A stretch of DNA of 64,000 nt from Dehalococcoidia bacterium (GTDB taxonomy: Bacteria > Chloroflexota > Dehalococcoidia > DSTF01 > JACRBR01). A program made the translations under genes and the position numbers. Positions 51,845-59,336 of the stretch are shown piece after piece; the stretch's first letter is position 1; every line of letters starts with the position of its first letter. The DNA lies in assembly GCA_021462855.1 (NCBI GenBank), contig JAJTXQ010000040.1:92458-156457 (forward strand). Reading direction: 5' to 3'. The notes beneath the pieces are model-generated. The model saw only the letters and a list, made by a program, of their open reading frames with translations. It ran no database searches and was not told where the DNA came from.

Positions 51845-52493
51845 GCGTCCCCTCGTGCGCGCCCGCCCCCGGCCGCTCCCATCCTGTCACGGCTTCGTGC
51901 GAGGCGCCAGCGGGCGCGCCCGCCGCATGTTCGCCGAAGCGCAGTTCGCGGTAGTGCATCCGCGCGCGCGGCCGCGCCGCCAGGTCGACGCCGATTTGCT
52001 GTTCGACGAGTTCATGCGTCCGCCGGCATGCCTCGTCCGCCGAGCGCGCAAGGTCCGCTGCCGGCTCGACGTGCAGATCGAGCACCACATCCAGCTTGCG
52101 CCCGTGTACGGCGATAGTGGCGACCGCGCTCCGCACGTGCGGCGCCTGGCGCGCTTCCTCCTCGACCCGCGCGGCGATCTCTTTGGTCGTGATGACGGCG
52201 TCGCCGGCCTTGACATTACGCACGCGCATCTTCTGTAGCGGCGACGGCGTGAGCTGCACGATCAGCAGCGCCAGCAGCAGGAACACGGCGATCGCCGCGC
52301 CGAGGCTGACGATGACCTTCGCATCGCGGCCTTCGTGGTCGCGCAGGTATCCGGCGAAGTCCTCGACCCGCGCGATGCTGCCGTCGCTGGCGCCCCAGGC
52401 GGCCAGCGCGAGCAGGAGCGCGGCGAAGATTAGCAACAGCGCGACGACGGAGATGATGAACCGGTTGAGGACGTCGATCGGGTCGTCGCTCAC
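51771..52493 (-). CDS. AmaP-like membrane protein with Asp23-type domain
   Basis: A 240-residue protein resembling the alkaline-shock membrane anchor AmaP. Two membrane helices lie at about 10-33 and 60-82 with a short loop between. A cytoplasmic Asp23/Gls24-like domain follows (about 95-180: AVITTKEIAARVEEEARQAP, VRSAVATIAVHGRKLDVVLD). The last 60 residues are low-complexity and highly charged (HDERDERNERDDRG) and are read from the same DNA as the scpB start. GTG start with GGGAG upstream. It probably organises the envelope or stress response; partners unknown. Confidence 0.75.
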   Translation of the reverse strand: MSDDPIDVLNRFIISVVALLLIFAALLLALAAWGASDGSIARVEDFAGYLRDHEGRDAKVIVSLGAAIAVFLLLALLIVQLTPSPLQKMRVRNVKAGDAVITTKEIAARVEEEARQAPHVRSAVATIAVHGRKLDVVLDLHVEPAADLARSADEACRRTHELVEQQIGVDLAARPRARMHYRELRFGEHAAGAPAGASHEAVTGWERPGAGAHEGTHDERDERNERDDRGSAGPSEEAQA

Positions 52494-52605
52494 GCGCGCT
52501 CCCGGCCGTCGATGTCAGCGTGTGCGCCGCGAGTCAGCTTGCGCGATGATGGAGCCGTGGGAGGCCGCGACGGGGCCGCGAAACGGGGGTCGATCGGGTG
52601 TCCCT

Positions 52606-52622
52606 CCCTCGCGAATCGAGGG
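52606..52622. other. Hairpin after the zinc-ribbon gene
   Basis: CCCTCG-CGAAT-CGAGGG, a perfect 6-bp stem, lies 10 nt after the zinc-ribbon stop codon in the minus direction. No T-run follows, so terminator function is uncertain. The rest of 52494-52631 shows no gene. Confidence 0.35.
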
Positions 52623-52631
52623 CATCATACA

Positions 52632-52763
52632 TCAGGAGCAGGCGCTGAATCCGCACACCGGGCAGGTCACGCAACCCTCGGCATGGACGAGCGGCCCTCC
52701 GCAGTCCGGGCATGCGCGGGCGCGCGGTACGACGATGGTGCGGATGCGGACGCGGCGTGTCAT
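52632..52763 (-). CDS. 43-residue stand-alone zinc ribbon protein
   Basis: A very small gene: ATG at 52763 with GGAGG 7 nt upstream and a TGA at 52632. The product has five basic residues first (MTRRVRIR), then ACPDCGGPLVHAEGC and VTCPVCGFSAC. Cysteines 18, 21, 31, 34, 37 and 42 give a Cys4 zinc site with spare cysteines. The pattern CPxCGGPLxxxEGCxxCPxCG is like the C-terminal ribbon of B12-dependent ribonucleotide reductase NrdJ. As a separate protein it could be a trans-acting reductase tail or a nucleic-acid binder. It shares a divergent control region with glycerate kinase. Confidence 0.75.
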   Translation of the reverse strand: MTRRVRIRTIVVPRARACPDCGGPLVHAEGCVTCPVCGFSACS

Positions 52764-52778
52764 CGAGGGCCTCCGTTC

Positions 52779-52821
52779 GTACAAACGTTCTAACACGCAC
52801 ACGGTACTAGAACAGATGTAC
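52779..52821. promoter_or_regulatory. Inverted pair of GTACAnnnGTTC sites in a divergent promoter region
   Basis: GTACAAACGTTC (52779-52790) and GAACAGATGTAC (52810-52821) are inverted copies with 31 bp between their centres, about three helical turns. GAACAGATGTAC differs by one base from the actinobacterial SOS box core GAACAnnTGTTC. A TTGACA on the minus strand (52825-52830) overlaps the area. Operator for LexA or another dimeric regulator is inferred. Confidence 0.45.
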
Positions 52822-52856
52822 TGGTGTCAACCCCCGAAGTTGCGGAGGCCGAAGCT

Positions 52857-53978
52857 GTGCGCGTCCTGATCGCGCCGCAGGAGTTCAAGGGCTCGCTCAC
52901 CGCGCGCGAGGCCGCCGCCGCCATCGCCGCGGGCGTGCGCGACGCCGCGGCCGGCGCCGCCCTCGACATCGCGCCGATGTCCGACGGCGGCGCGGGCCTG
53001 GTCGATGCGCTGTTGTCGGCGAGCGGCGGCGACCTGGTCGAGACACCGGCGCGCGACCCGCTGCTGCGCCCGGTCGTCGCCCGCTGGGCGCTGCTTGCTG
53101 ACGGCACGGCGGCGATCGAGATGGCGGCCGCGTCGGGCCTGGTGCTGCTTGCGCCGGAGGAACGAGACCCGCTCGTCGCCAGCACCTGCGGGACCGGCGA
53201 CCTGCTTCGCGCCGCGCTCGACCGCGGCGCACGGCGCATCATCGTCGGCGTCGGCGGAAGCGCGACCGTCGACGCCGGCGCCGGCGCGCTGCAGGCGCTC
53301 GGAGCGCGCCTGCTCGATGCCGGCGGCGACAGCCTTCCGCCCGGCGGCGCCGCGCTCGCGCGCCTTGCACGCATCGACCTCAGCGCGATCGACCCACGCC
53401 TGCGCGAAGCCGGGATCCGCGTCGCCAGCGATGTAACGAACCCGTTGTGCGGCCCCGAGGGCGCTGCGGCCGTCTACGGACCGCAAAAGGGCGCGTCACC
53501 GGGCGATGTCGCGGCGCTCGACGCGGCGCTCGCCCGCTTCGCGTCCGTCGTCCAGCGCGACTTCGGCATCGACCTGCAGGCGATCGCGGGCAGCGGCGCG
53601 GCCGGCGGGCTCGGCGCCGGGCTCGTCGTCGCGTGTGGCGCGCGGATCGAGCCGGGATTCCCGATCGTCGCGGCAGCCGCGTCGCTCGCCACGCGCATCG
53701 CCGACGCCGATCTCGCCATCACGGGCGAGGGACGGCTCGACGCCCAGACGTCGTACGGCAAGACGGCCGGCCGCGTCGCCGCCATGGCGCGCCACGCGGG
53801 CACGCGCGTCCTCGCGGTCGCCGGGCACGTGGACGAAGGGTTCGATGCGGCAGCCGCCGGGTTCGACGCCGTCGTCAGCGCAACACCGCCCGGCATGCCC
53901 GTCGACGCGGCGATGCGAGATGCCGCGCCGCTCCTGCGCGCCGCCGCCGCCCGCGCGGTGCGCGAATTCGCGGGCTAA
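52857..53978 (+). CDS. Glycerate kinase (GarK/GlxK type)
   Basis: Phosphorylates glycerate, usually to 2-phosphoglycerate in this family. The 373-residue protein starts VRVLIAPQEFKGSLTAREAA and has MSDGGAGLVDALL, LRAALDRGARRIIVGVGGSA, TVDAGAGALQALGARL and the C-terminal LAITGEGRLDAQTSYGKTAG. GTG at 52857 is chosen as GGAGG lies 8 nt upstream and relatives start here; the earlier GTG at 52824 would add 11 residues. Its stop interlocks with the convergent metallopeptidase stop (CTAA). Confidence 0.92.
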   Translation: MRVLIAPQEFKGSLTAREAAAAIAAGVRDAAAGAALDIAPMSDGGAGLVDALLSASGGDLVETPARDPLLRPVVARWALLADGTAAIEMAAASGLVLLAPEERDPLVASTCGTGDLLRAALDRGARRIIVGVGGSATVDAGAGALQALGARLLDAGGDSLPPGGAALARLARIDLSAIDPRLREAGIRVASDVTNPLCGPEGAAAVYGPQKGASPGDVAALDAALARFASVVQRDFGIDLQAIAGSGAAGGLGAGLVVACGARIEPGFPIVAAAASLATRIADADLAITGEGRLDAQTSYGKTAGRVAAMARHAGTRVLAVAGHVDEGFDAAAAGFDAVVSATPPGMPVDAAMRDAAPLLRAAAARAVREFAG

Positions 53979-54343
53979 TCCAGCCCGAGCTCCTCGAGCC
54001 GGTCGTCGTCGATGCCGAAGAAGTGCGCGAGCTCGTGCAGCACCGTCGTGCGGATCTCGCGGATAAGCTCCCGCTCGCGCGGGAAATCCTCCTCGAGCGG
54101 CCCCTGGTAGACATGGATGATGTCGGGGAGCGCCATGTTGTATCCGGCGCCGCGCTCCGTCAGCGGCACGCCGCGGTAGAACCCGTACATCGTCTCATCG
54201 GCGTCGAGCCCGGCATCGGCGAGGTCGCGGTCGTCGGGCCATTGCTTGACCACGATGTCGACCTCGCGGATGTGCGTGGCGAACGGCTCAGGGACATCGG
54301 CGAGCGCGCGGTGGATCAGGGCGATGAAGCGGGCGCGCTCCAC
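53975..54343 (-). CDS. Minimal zincin-like metallopeptidase
   Basis: A 122-residue protein with the zincin motif LHELAHFFGIDDDRLEELG near its C-terminus: HExxH plus a following acidic stretch. The front half has FIALIHRALADVPEPFATHI and the central GFYRGVPLTERG and IHVYQGPLEEDF, as in the small metallopeptidase family once called DUF1025. Function of the family is unknown; it is too small for a processive protease. GTG start lies directly after the stop of the preceding gene. Confidence 0.88.
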   Translation of the reverse strand: MERARFIALIHRALADVPEPFATHIREVDIVVKQWPDDRDLADAGLDADETMYGFYRGVPLTERGAGYNMALPDIIHVYQGPLEEDFPRERELIREIRTTVLHELAHFFGIDDDRLEELGLD

Positions 54344-54784
54344 CTAGCGCGAGCGCGCCGGCCAGAGCGTGCGGTAGCCGTCGCCGCCGATCGCTTTGGC
54401 GACCTCGGCGCGCTCCATGCGGATGAGCTCGTCGAGCACTTCTTCGCACTCGCGGGCGGCGGCGGGGAAGCCGGCCTCGGCGATGCGGCGCGTGATCTCG
54501 TCGGCGAGCCCGCTCTCGCGCATCGTGTTCATGTATCGCGGCCACCAGATCGCGCTGATCTTCTCGGGGAGCTTGAAGCGCGGGCGCAGCACCTTCAGGC
54601 TCTTGAAGCGCTCCTCGGCGCTCGCCGCCTTGGGCACGAGCTTGACGAGCGGCGCGTCGACATCGCTCGTGCGATTGTCGATGAGCAACCGCTGCGGCAC
54701 CGTGATGAACCGGAACACGAGGACGTCGGCCGTGCGCACAGTACGGAGGATCGCTTCGAGGTCGACGTTGTACTCATTGTCCAT
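54344..54784 (-). CDS. Hypothetical protein, 146 aa
   Basis: Soluble, mixed alpha/beta protein: DLEAILRTVRTADVLVFRFI, then TVPQRLLIDNRT, and a helical end (ARECEEVLDELIRMERAEVA). No known motif. It is the first gene of a pair with the metallopeptidase, with zero spacing. The ATG at 54784 is preferred; a TAGAAT box at 54826-54831 upstream gives a leader of about 35 nt and excludes earlier in-frame starts. Confidence 0.65.
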   Translation of the reverse strand: MDNEYNVDLEAILRTVRTADVLVFRFITVPQRLLIDNRTSDVDAPLVKLVPKAASAEERFKSLKVLRPRFKLPEKISAIWWPRYMNTMRESGLADEITRRIAEAGFPAAARECEEVLDELIRMERAEVAKAIGGDGYRTLWPARSR

Positions 54785-54825
54785 GCGGTAGGTCCCTGTG
54801 TTCGGCGCGGTCGGGATGTGGCGGC

Positions 54826-54831
54826 ATTCTA
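54826..54831 (-). promoter_or_regulatory. -10 box of the 146-aa gene
   Basis: TAGAAT on the minus strand, about 41 nt before the ATG at 54784. No -35 is recognised. Confidence 0.4.
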
Positions 54832-54933
54832 TCATGCGCGCCGCCGAAGCAGCGCGGACGCGCGACAACGCCGGAGACGGCTACCACCTCTGAGAAACCC
54901 GCACGGCGTCTGGGACGGCGCTGGCCCAGCGGA

Positions 54934-54939
54934 TACGCT
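54934..54939 (+). promoter_or_regulatory. -10 box of ribF (leaderless type)
   Basis: TACGCT ends 6 nt before the ATG at 54946; no ribosome site. Confidence 0.45.
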
Positions 54940-54945
54940 ACGCCC

Positions 54946-55887
54946 ATGAGCCTCTCGCTCGAGGAACTGGAGCGCTATCGGCCCGACCGTCCGGTCGCGC
55001 TGACCATCGGCGTGTTCGATGGCGTGCACCTCGGCCACCAGCACCTCATCGGCACGCTGAAGGAGCGCGCGGCCGAGCGCGGGCTCGCGAGCGGCGTCGT
55101 GACGCTGCACCCCGACCCGCTGCAAGTGCTGCACCCGGAGATCCGCATCGTCTATCTCACGAGCCTTGAAGAGCGCGTCGAACGGCTGCGGGCGACGGGC
55201 GTCGACACGGTGGCGCCGCTCATTTTCACGTCGGAGGTCGCCGAGCTGTCGGCGCGGGAGTTCCTGGCGCTGCTGCAGGAAGCGCTCGGGCTGAAGTTCA
55301 TCCTCATGGGCCCGGACCACGCGTTCGGCCGCGGCCGCGAGGGCACGCCCGCGCGCGTCGCCGAGATCGGCGAGTCGCTCGGGTTCGATGTCGAGGTGCT
55401 GCCGCGCCCGCTCGAAGGCACGTCCGGCGCGGTCAGCGCGACCGCGATCCGCCGCGCCCTCGCCGGCGGCGAGATGGACACCGTAACGCGGCTGCTCGGG
55501 CGGCCCTACTCGCTGCGCGGGCCCGTCGTGCGCGGCCACGAGCGCGGACAGACGATCGGCTTCCCGACGGCGAACATCGCCGTCACGCCAGACCGCGCGC
55601 TGCCGCAGTTCGGCGTGTACGTCACGCGCGCGTTCGTCGCCGGACGGCCGCACGCCTCCGCCACGAACGTCGGCCTCAATCCCACGTTCGGCGATGCCAC
55701 GCCGACCGTCGAGACGTACATCCTCGACTTCGAGGGCGACCTCTACGGCCGCGAGCTTCGCATCGAGGTGCTGCACCGGCTGCGCGGCGAGCAGAAGTTC
55801 GGCGGCATCGACGCCCTGAAGGCCGCGATCGCCGCGGATGTCGAGGCCACGCGGGCGTACTTCGCGGAGCACGGGCTGGAGCCGTGA
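54946..55887 (+). CDS. ribF: Bifunctional riboflavin kinase / FAD synthetase
   Basis: Makes FMN and FAD. The 313-residue protein has an N-terminal nucleotidyltransferase (LTIGVFDGVHLGHQHLIG, FILMGPDHAFGRGREGTP, SATAIRRALAGGEM) and a C-terminal flavokinase (VVRGHERGQTIGFPTANIAV, ATNVGLNPTF, ETYILDFEGDLYG). Length is normal. Its TGA overlaps the GTG of the methyltransferase gene by 4 bp. Confidence 0.96.
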   Translation: MSLSLEELERYRPDRPVALTIGVFDGVHLGHQHLIGTLKERAAERGLASGVVTLHPDPLQVLHPEIRIVYLTSLEERVERLRATGVDTVAPLIFTSEVAELSAREFLALLQEALGLKFILMGPDHAFGRGREGTPARVAEIGESLGFDVEVLPRPLEGTSGAVSATAIRRALAGGEMDTVTRLLGRPYSLRGPVVRGHERGQTIGFPTANIAVTPDRALPQFGVYVTRAFVAGRPHASATNVGLNPTFGDATPTVETYILDFEGDLYGRELRIEVLHRLRGEQKFGGIDALKAAIAADVEATRAYFAEHGLEP

Positions 55888-56726
55888 CCATCGCCAACCG
55901 CATCGTCCCCGGCGACAACCTCGGCGTCATGCGCGCGCTCGCCGGCGGCTCGATCGACCTCATCTACGCCGACCCGCCGTTCTCCTCCGGGCGCGAGCAA
56001 CGCGCGAACGGCCACGGCGCGCACGCCTTCACCGACGCCTGGAGCAGCACCGACGCGTACATCGCGTGGCTCACGCCGCGCCTGCGCGAGATGCGCCGCC
56101 TGCTCGCCGAGAGCGGCGTGCTGTACGTGCACTGCGACTTCCACGCCGGCCATTACATCAAGGTCGCGCTCGATGGCATCTTCGGCGCGGACCACTTCCA
56201 GAACGAGGTGATCTGGCACTACGGGCTGGGCGCGGCAAACGGGCGCCGGCACTTCCTGCGCAAGCACGACACGCTGTTCGTCTACCGCAAGGGCGCGCGC
56301 GCGACGTTCAACGTCGTGCGCGGCGCCGCCACGCCGGCGATGCTCGCGAAGTACACCCATGCCGACGAACGGGGCCGCTACATGATGTCGCGCGGGCGCA
56401 GGTACTACCTGCGCGGCGGCAAGCCGCTCGACTCGGTATGGGACATCCCGTCGATCGCGCCGACGTCGCGCGAACGCGTGGCGTACCCGACGCAGAAGCC
56501 GGTCGCACTGCTCGAGCGCATCGTCGCCGCGTCGTCGAATCCGGGCGACCTCGTCGCCGACTTCTTCGCGGGCAGCGGCACGACCGCCGTCGCCGCGCAC
56601 CGCCTCGGCCGGCGCTGGCTGCTGTGCGACGAATCGCCGGCCGCGGTGCGCGTCGCCGCCGCCCGCCTCGCCGCCGAGGGCGCGGCGTTCGCCGAGCAGC
56701 GCGCCGAAGCCGCTACAATGCACTGA
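55884..56726 (+). CDS. Orphan DNA methyltransferase, beta-class N4/N6 type
   Basis: A 280-residue site-specific DNA methyltransferase. The catalytic motif IV DLIYADPPFSSG (about 25-36) comes before the SAM motif I VADFFAGSGTTAVAA (about 222-236), the beta-class order. DPPF is compatible with adenine-N6 or cytosine-N4 methylation. The target recognition part lies between them (about 80-180). No restriction enzyme is encoded nearby, so it probably acts in gene control or repair. Translation is coupled to ribF by a GTGA overlap. Confidence 0.9.
   Translation: MTIANRIVPGDNLGVMRALAGGSIDLIYADPPFSSGREQRANGHGAHAFTDAWSSTDAYIAWLTPRLREMRRLLAESGVLYVHCDFHAGHYIKVALDGIFGADHFQNEVIWHYGLGAANGRRHFLRKHDTLFVYRKGARATFNVVRGAATPAMLAKYTHADERGRYMMSRGRRYYLRGGKPLDSVWDIPSIAPTSRERVAYPTQKPVALLERIVAASSNPGDLVADFFAGSGTTAVAAHRLGRRWLLCDESPAAVRVAAARLAAEGAAFAEQRAEAATMH
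56714..56719 (+). promoter_or_regulatory. -10 box before the 69-aa gene (leaderless type)
   Basis: TACAAT, inside the end of the methyltransferase gene, ends 6 nt before the ATG at 56726. Confidence 0.45.
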
Positions 56727-56935
56727 TGGTCAACGAGCCGCTCTTCGAGAAGACGTTCGAACTGCCGCTGGGCTACGTGTTCACCGCGCGCGCCCGCCCG
56801 GCGACGATCAAGCGCACAGTGATTCGCCTGCTCCCGTGGGCGCTCGTCGTCGCGCTGCCGCAGGGCCGCGCCGCGAAGGCGGCCGCGTTCGCCGCCAATC
56901 GCCTCTCTCCCATGCTCCGGCAGACGATCCGCTAG
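56726..56935 (+). CDS. Hypothetical protein, 69 aa
   Basis: The ATG shares one base with the methyltransferase stop. The product (MVNEPLFEKTFELPLGYVFT and on) has a central basic segment ARARPATIKRTV, a hydrophobic patch LLPWALVVALPQ and a basic end. A weak membrane-association helix is possible. No family recognised. Coupling to the upstream gene and its own TACAAT box both support it as a real gene. Confidence 0.55.
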   Translation: MVNEPLFEKTFELPLGYVFTARARPATIKRTVIRLLPWALVVALPQGRAAKAAAFAANRLSPMLRQTIR

Positions 56936-56939
56936 CGCG

Positions 56940-58202
56940 TTACCCCTCGAACCGGCGGAAGATGACGCAGGCGTTGTGCCCGCCGAGCCCGACGCTGTTC
57001 GACAGCGACACCCGCACATCGGCCTGTCGCGCCTCGTTCGGCACGTAGTCCAGGTCGCAGTCCGGGTCCGGCGTTTCGTAATTGATCGTCGGCGGGATGA
57101 TGCCCGTGCGGATCGCCTGGATCGATGCGATCGCCTCCAGCGCGCCGGCGCCGCCCATCAGGTGTCCGTGCATCGCCTTCGTCGAGCTGACCGCCAGCCG
57201 TTTCGCGTGCGCGCCGAACGCCGCCTTGATCGCCGCCGTCTCAGCGCGGTCGTTGAGCGGCGTGCCGGTGCCGTGCGGGTTGATGTAGTCCACCTCGGAC
57301 GGCTCGATGCCCGCCTTGCGCATCGCCTTCATCATCGCCATCGCCGACCCGCGGCCGCTCTCGAGCGACGCCACCATGTCGTACGCGTCGTTGCTCGTGC
57401 CGTAGCCGATGATTTCGGCGTAGACCCCGGCGCCACGCGCCCGCGCGTGGTCGAGCGACTCGATCACCAGCGCGGCCGCGCCCTGCCCGACGACGAACCC
57501 GTCGCGGTTGAGGTCGAACGGCTTGCACGCGCGCTCCGGGTGTTCCGGATTGTCCGCCAGGGCGCGCAACGCGTGGAACCCGGCGAGCAGCACCGGCAGC
57601 AGCGGGTTGTCCGTGCCCCCGGCGATGATCGCCTCGGCGTCGCCGCGGCGGATCGTCTCCCACGACTCGCCGATCGCGCCGCTGCCGGTCGAACACGCCG
57701 ACACGACGGCCATGTTCGGCCCCCGCGCGCCGAGCGCGATCGCCACATGCCCCGATGCGGCATCGGGCAGCATGTTGCTGATGAGGAACGGGCTGACGCG
57801 CCGGTAGCCGCTCTTCTGGAAGATGTCGTACTGCTCGAGCAGCAGGCCGTAGCCGCCGCCCGCCGACCCGAAGATCACGCCGATGTCGTCGCGGTTCGTA
57901 TCGTCGATGACCAGCCCCGCATCGGCGACTGCCTCGAGCGCGGAGACGACCGCGTACTGCGCGTTGCGGTCCATGCGGCGCAGCTCTTTCGTCGGGATCA
58001 CCTCGTCCGGGCGGAAGTCCTTGACCTCGCCGCCGATCCGCACCTCGAACTGGCTGACATCGAACTGCGTGAGCGGCGCGATGCCGCTGCGGCCCTCGGC
58101 CATCGCCTGCCAGGCATCGCGCCAGGTATTGCCGAGCGGGCACACCGTGCCCATGCCCGTGACGACGACGCGACGGTTCGGCAGGTGCTCGGGCGCCGTC
58201 AC
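56940..58202 (-). CDS. fabF: 3-oxoacyl-ACP synthase II (beta-ketoacyl-ACP synthase)
   Basis: Condensing enzyme of fatty acid elongation. The 420-residue protein has the catalytic Cys170 in VVSACSTGSGAIG and the two histidines in NPHGTGTPLND and KAMHGHLMGGAGALEA. The start RRVVVTGMGTVCPLGN and end SVGLGGHNACVIFRRF are standard. GTG at 58202 overlaps the fabD stop by 4 bp. No acpP lies between or beside them, which is less common for fab operons. Confidence 0.96.
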   Translation of the reverse strand: MTAPEHLPNRRVVVTGMGTVCPLGNTWRDAWQAMAEGRSGIAPLTQFDVSQFEVRIGGEVKDFRPDEVIPTKELRRMDRNAQYAVVSALEAVADAGLVIDDTNRDDIGVIFGSAGGGYGLLLEQYDIFQKSGYRRVSPFLISNMLPDAASGHVAIALGARGPNMAVVSACSTGSGAIGESWETIRRGDAEAIIAGGTDNPLLPVLLAGFHALRALADNPEHPERACKPFDLNRDGFVVGQGAAALVIESLDHARARGAGVYAEIIGYGTSNDAYDMVASLESGRGSAMAMMKAMRKAGIEPSEVDYINPHGTGTPLNDRAETAAIKAAFGAHAKRLAVSSTKAMHGHLMGGAGALEAIASIQAIRTGIIPPTINYETPDPDCDLDYVPNEARQADVRVSLSNSVGLGGHNACVIFRRFEG

Positions 58203-59194
58203 GGTGCGGGTGTTTGCTCCGCGGCGCTCGGGGAATCCACGACGAGCTCTTCCCACTGCGACTCGTCGAAGATGTCGATGATCCGCGCGTCACGGTCGAC
58301 GCGCCGGCTCAGGTTCGTCAGCACGCTGCCCGGCCCGACCTCGAAGAACGCCGTGGCGCCCGCGCGCCGCATCTCGAGGAACGCGCGCATCCAGTTGATC
58401 GCGCCGGTCATCTGGTCGCTCAGCTCCTGGCGCACGTCATCCCGCGAAGTCAACACGCGTCCGGTGAGGCTCGAGACGATCGGGAACTTCGGGTCGCGAA
58501 ACTCGATGCGGTCGATGAACCGGCGGAGCTCGTCGCGCGCCTCCGCCATCTTCGGAAAATGCCCGGGCACGGAGATCGGCAGCTGCACGACGCGGGCGCC
58601 CTTCGCCCGCACCGCGTCGATCGCGCGCGAGAGCGCGGCGAGCCGCCCGGAGATCACGGTCTGGCCGGGCGCGTTGATCGCCGCCACGCCGACATCGCCG
58701 TCGGGCGACACCTGCTGGCAGACATCGCGCACGTCCTCGTCGCTCGGGCCGATGATGGATGCCATGCCGCCCGGGCGCTTCTTCGCCCACTTCGTCATGA
58801 TGCGTCCGCGCTCGCGCACAAGCCTCAGCGCGTCGGCGAAGCTGATCGAATCGGCGGCTGCGGCGGCGGAGAATTGCCCGAAGCTGTGCCCCGAGCCGAG
58901 CGACGGCAACAACTGCTTGCCCTTCTCGGCGGCGCGCTCGCGCAGGTAGGCGAGGTATGCCCACGACACGGCCATGATCGCTGGCTGCGTCGTCGCCGTC
59001 TTCGAAAGCTCGTCCTCCGAGCCGTCCATCACCACCCCGGACACGCAGAAGTCCAGGATGTCGTCGGCCTCCGCGAACACCTCGCGCGCGGCCTGCGACC
59101 GCTCGGCGATGCGCCGGCCCATGCCGGCGTGCTGCGAACCCTGGCCCGGGAACATGAGCGCGACGTGACGGTCGCGCCGCGGGGATGCTGACAT
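58199..59194 (-). CDS. fabD: Malonyl-CoA:ACP transacylase
   Basis: Loads malonyl onto acyl carrier protein. The 331-residue protein has LMFPGQGSQHAGMGRRI, the nucleophile Ser104 in SGHSFGQFSA and the Arg of RLVRERGRIM. The catalytic His is likely in ISVPGHFPKM, where most members have a Ser rather than Gly before it. It is cotranscribed with fabF. An extended -10 box lies about 30 nt upstream. Confidence 0.94.
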   Translation of the reverse strand: MSASPRRDRHVALMFPGQGSQHAGMGRRIAERSQAAREVFAEADDILDFCVSGVVMDGSEDELSKTATTQPAIMAVSWAYLAYLRERAAEKGKQLLPSLGSGHSFGQFSAAAAADSISFADALRLVRERGRIMTKWAKKRPGGMASIIGPSDEDVRDVCQQVSPDGDVGVAAINAPGQTVISGRLAALSRAIDAVRAKGARVVQLPISVPGHFPKMAEARDELRRFIDRIEFRDPKFPIVSSLTGRVLTSRDDVRQELSDQMTGAINWMRAFLEMRRAGATAFFEVGPGSVLTNLSRRVDRDARIIDIFDESQWEELVVDSPSAAEQTPAP

Positions 59195-59223
59195 GCGCGG
59201 TTTCCTGACCCCTCTCGGCGCAA

Positions 59224-59232
59224 ATCATATCA
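59224..59232 (-). promoter_or_regulatory. Extended -10 promoter of fabDF
   Basis: Minus strand TGATATGAT: a TGn extension followed by TATGAT. Start predicted near 59217, leader about 23 nt. Confidence 0.5.
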
Positions 59233-59300
59233 CAGCCCCCGGCGCCGCCCGGCGCGGTCCGCGTGACAAGCAACGCGCGCTCCCGCGAAAACGCGCCGGT

Positions 59301-59306
59301 TATACT
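59301..59306 (+). promoter_or_regulatory. -10 box of argF
   Basis: TATACT, with a 30-nt leader to the GTG at 59337 that holds CGGAGG 6 nt before the codon. No clear -35. Confidence 0.45.
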
Positions 59307-59336
59307 GACCGCGCGTTCATTCCCCGGAGGGTGCCC

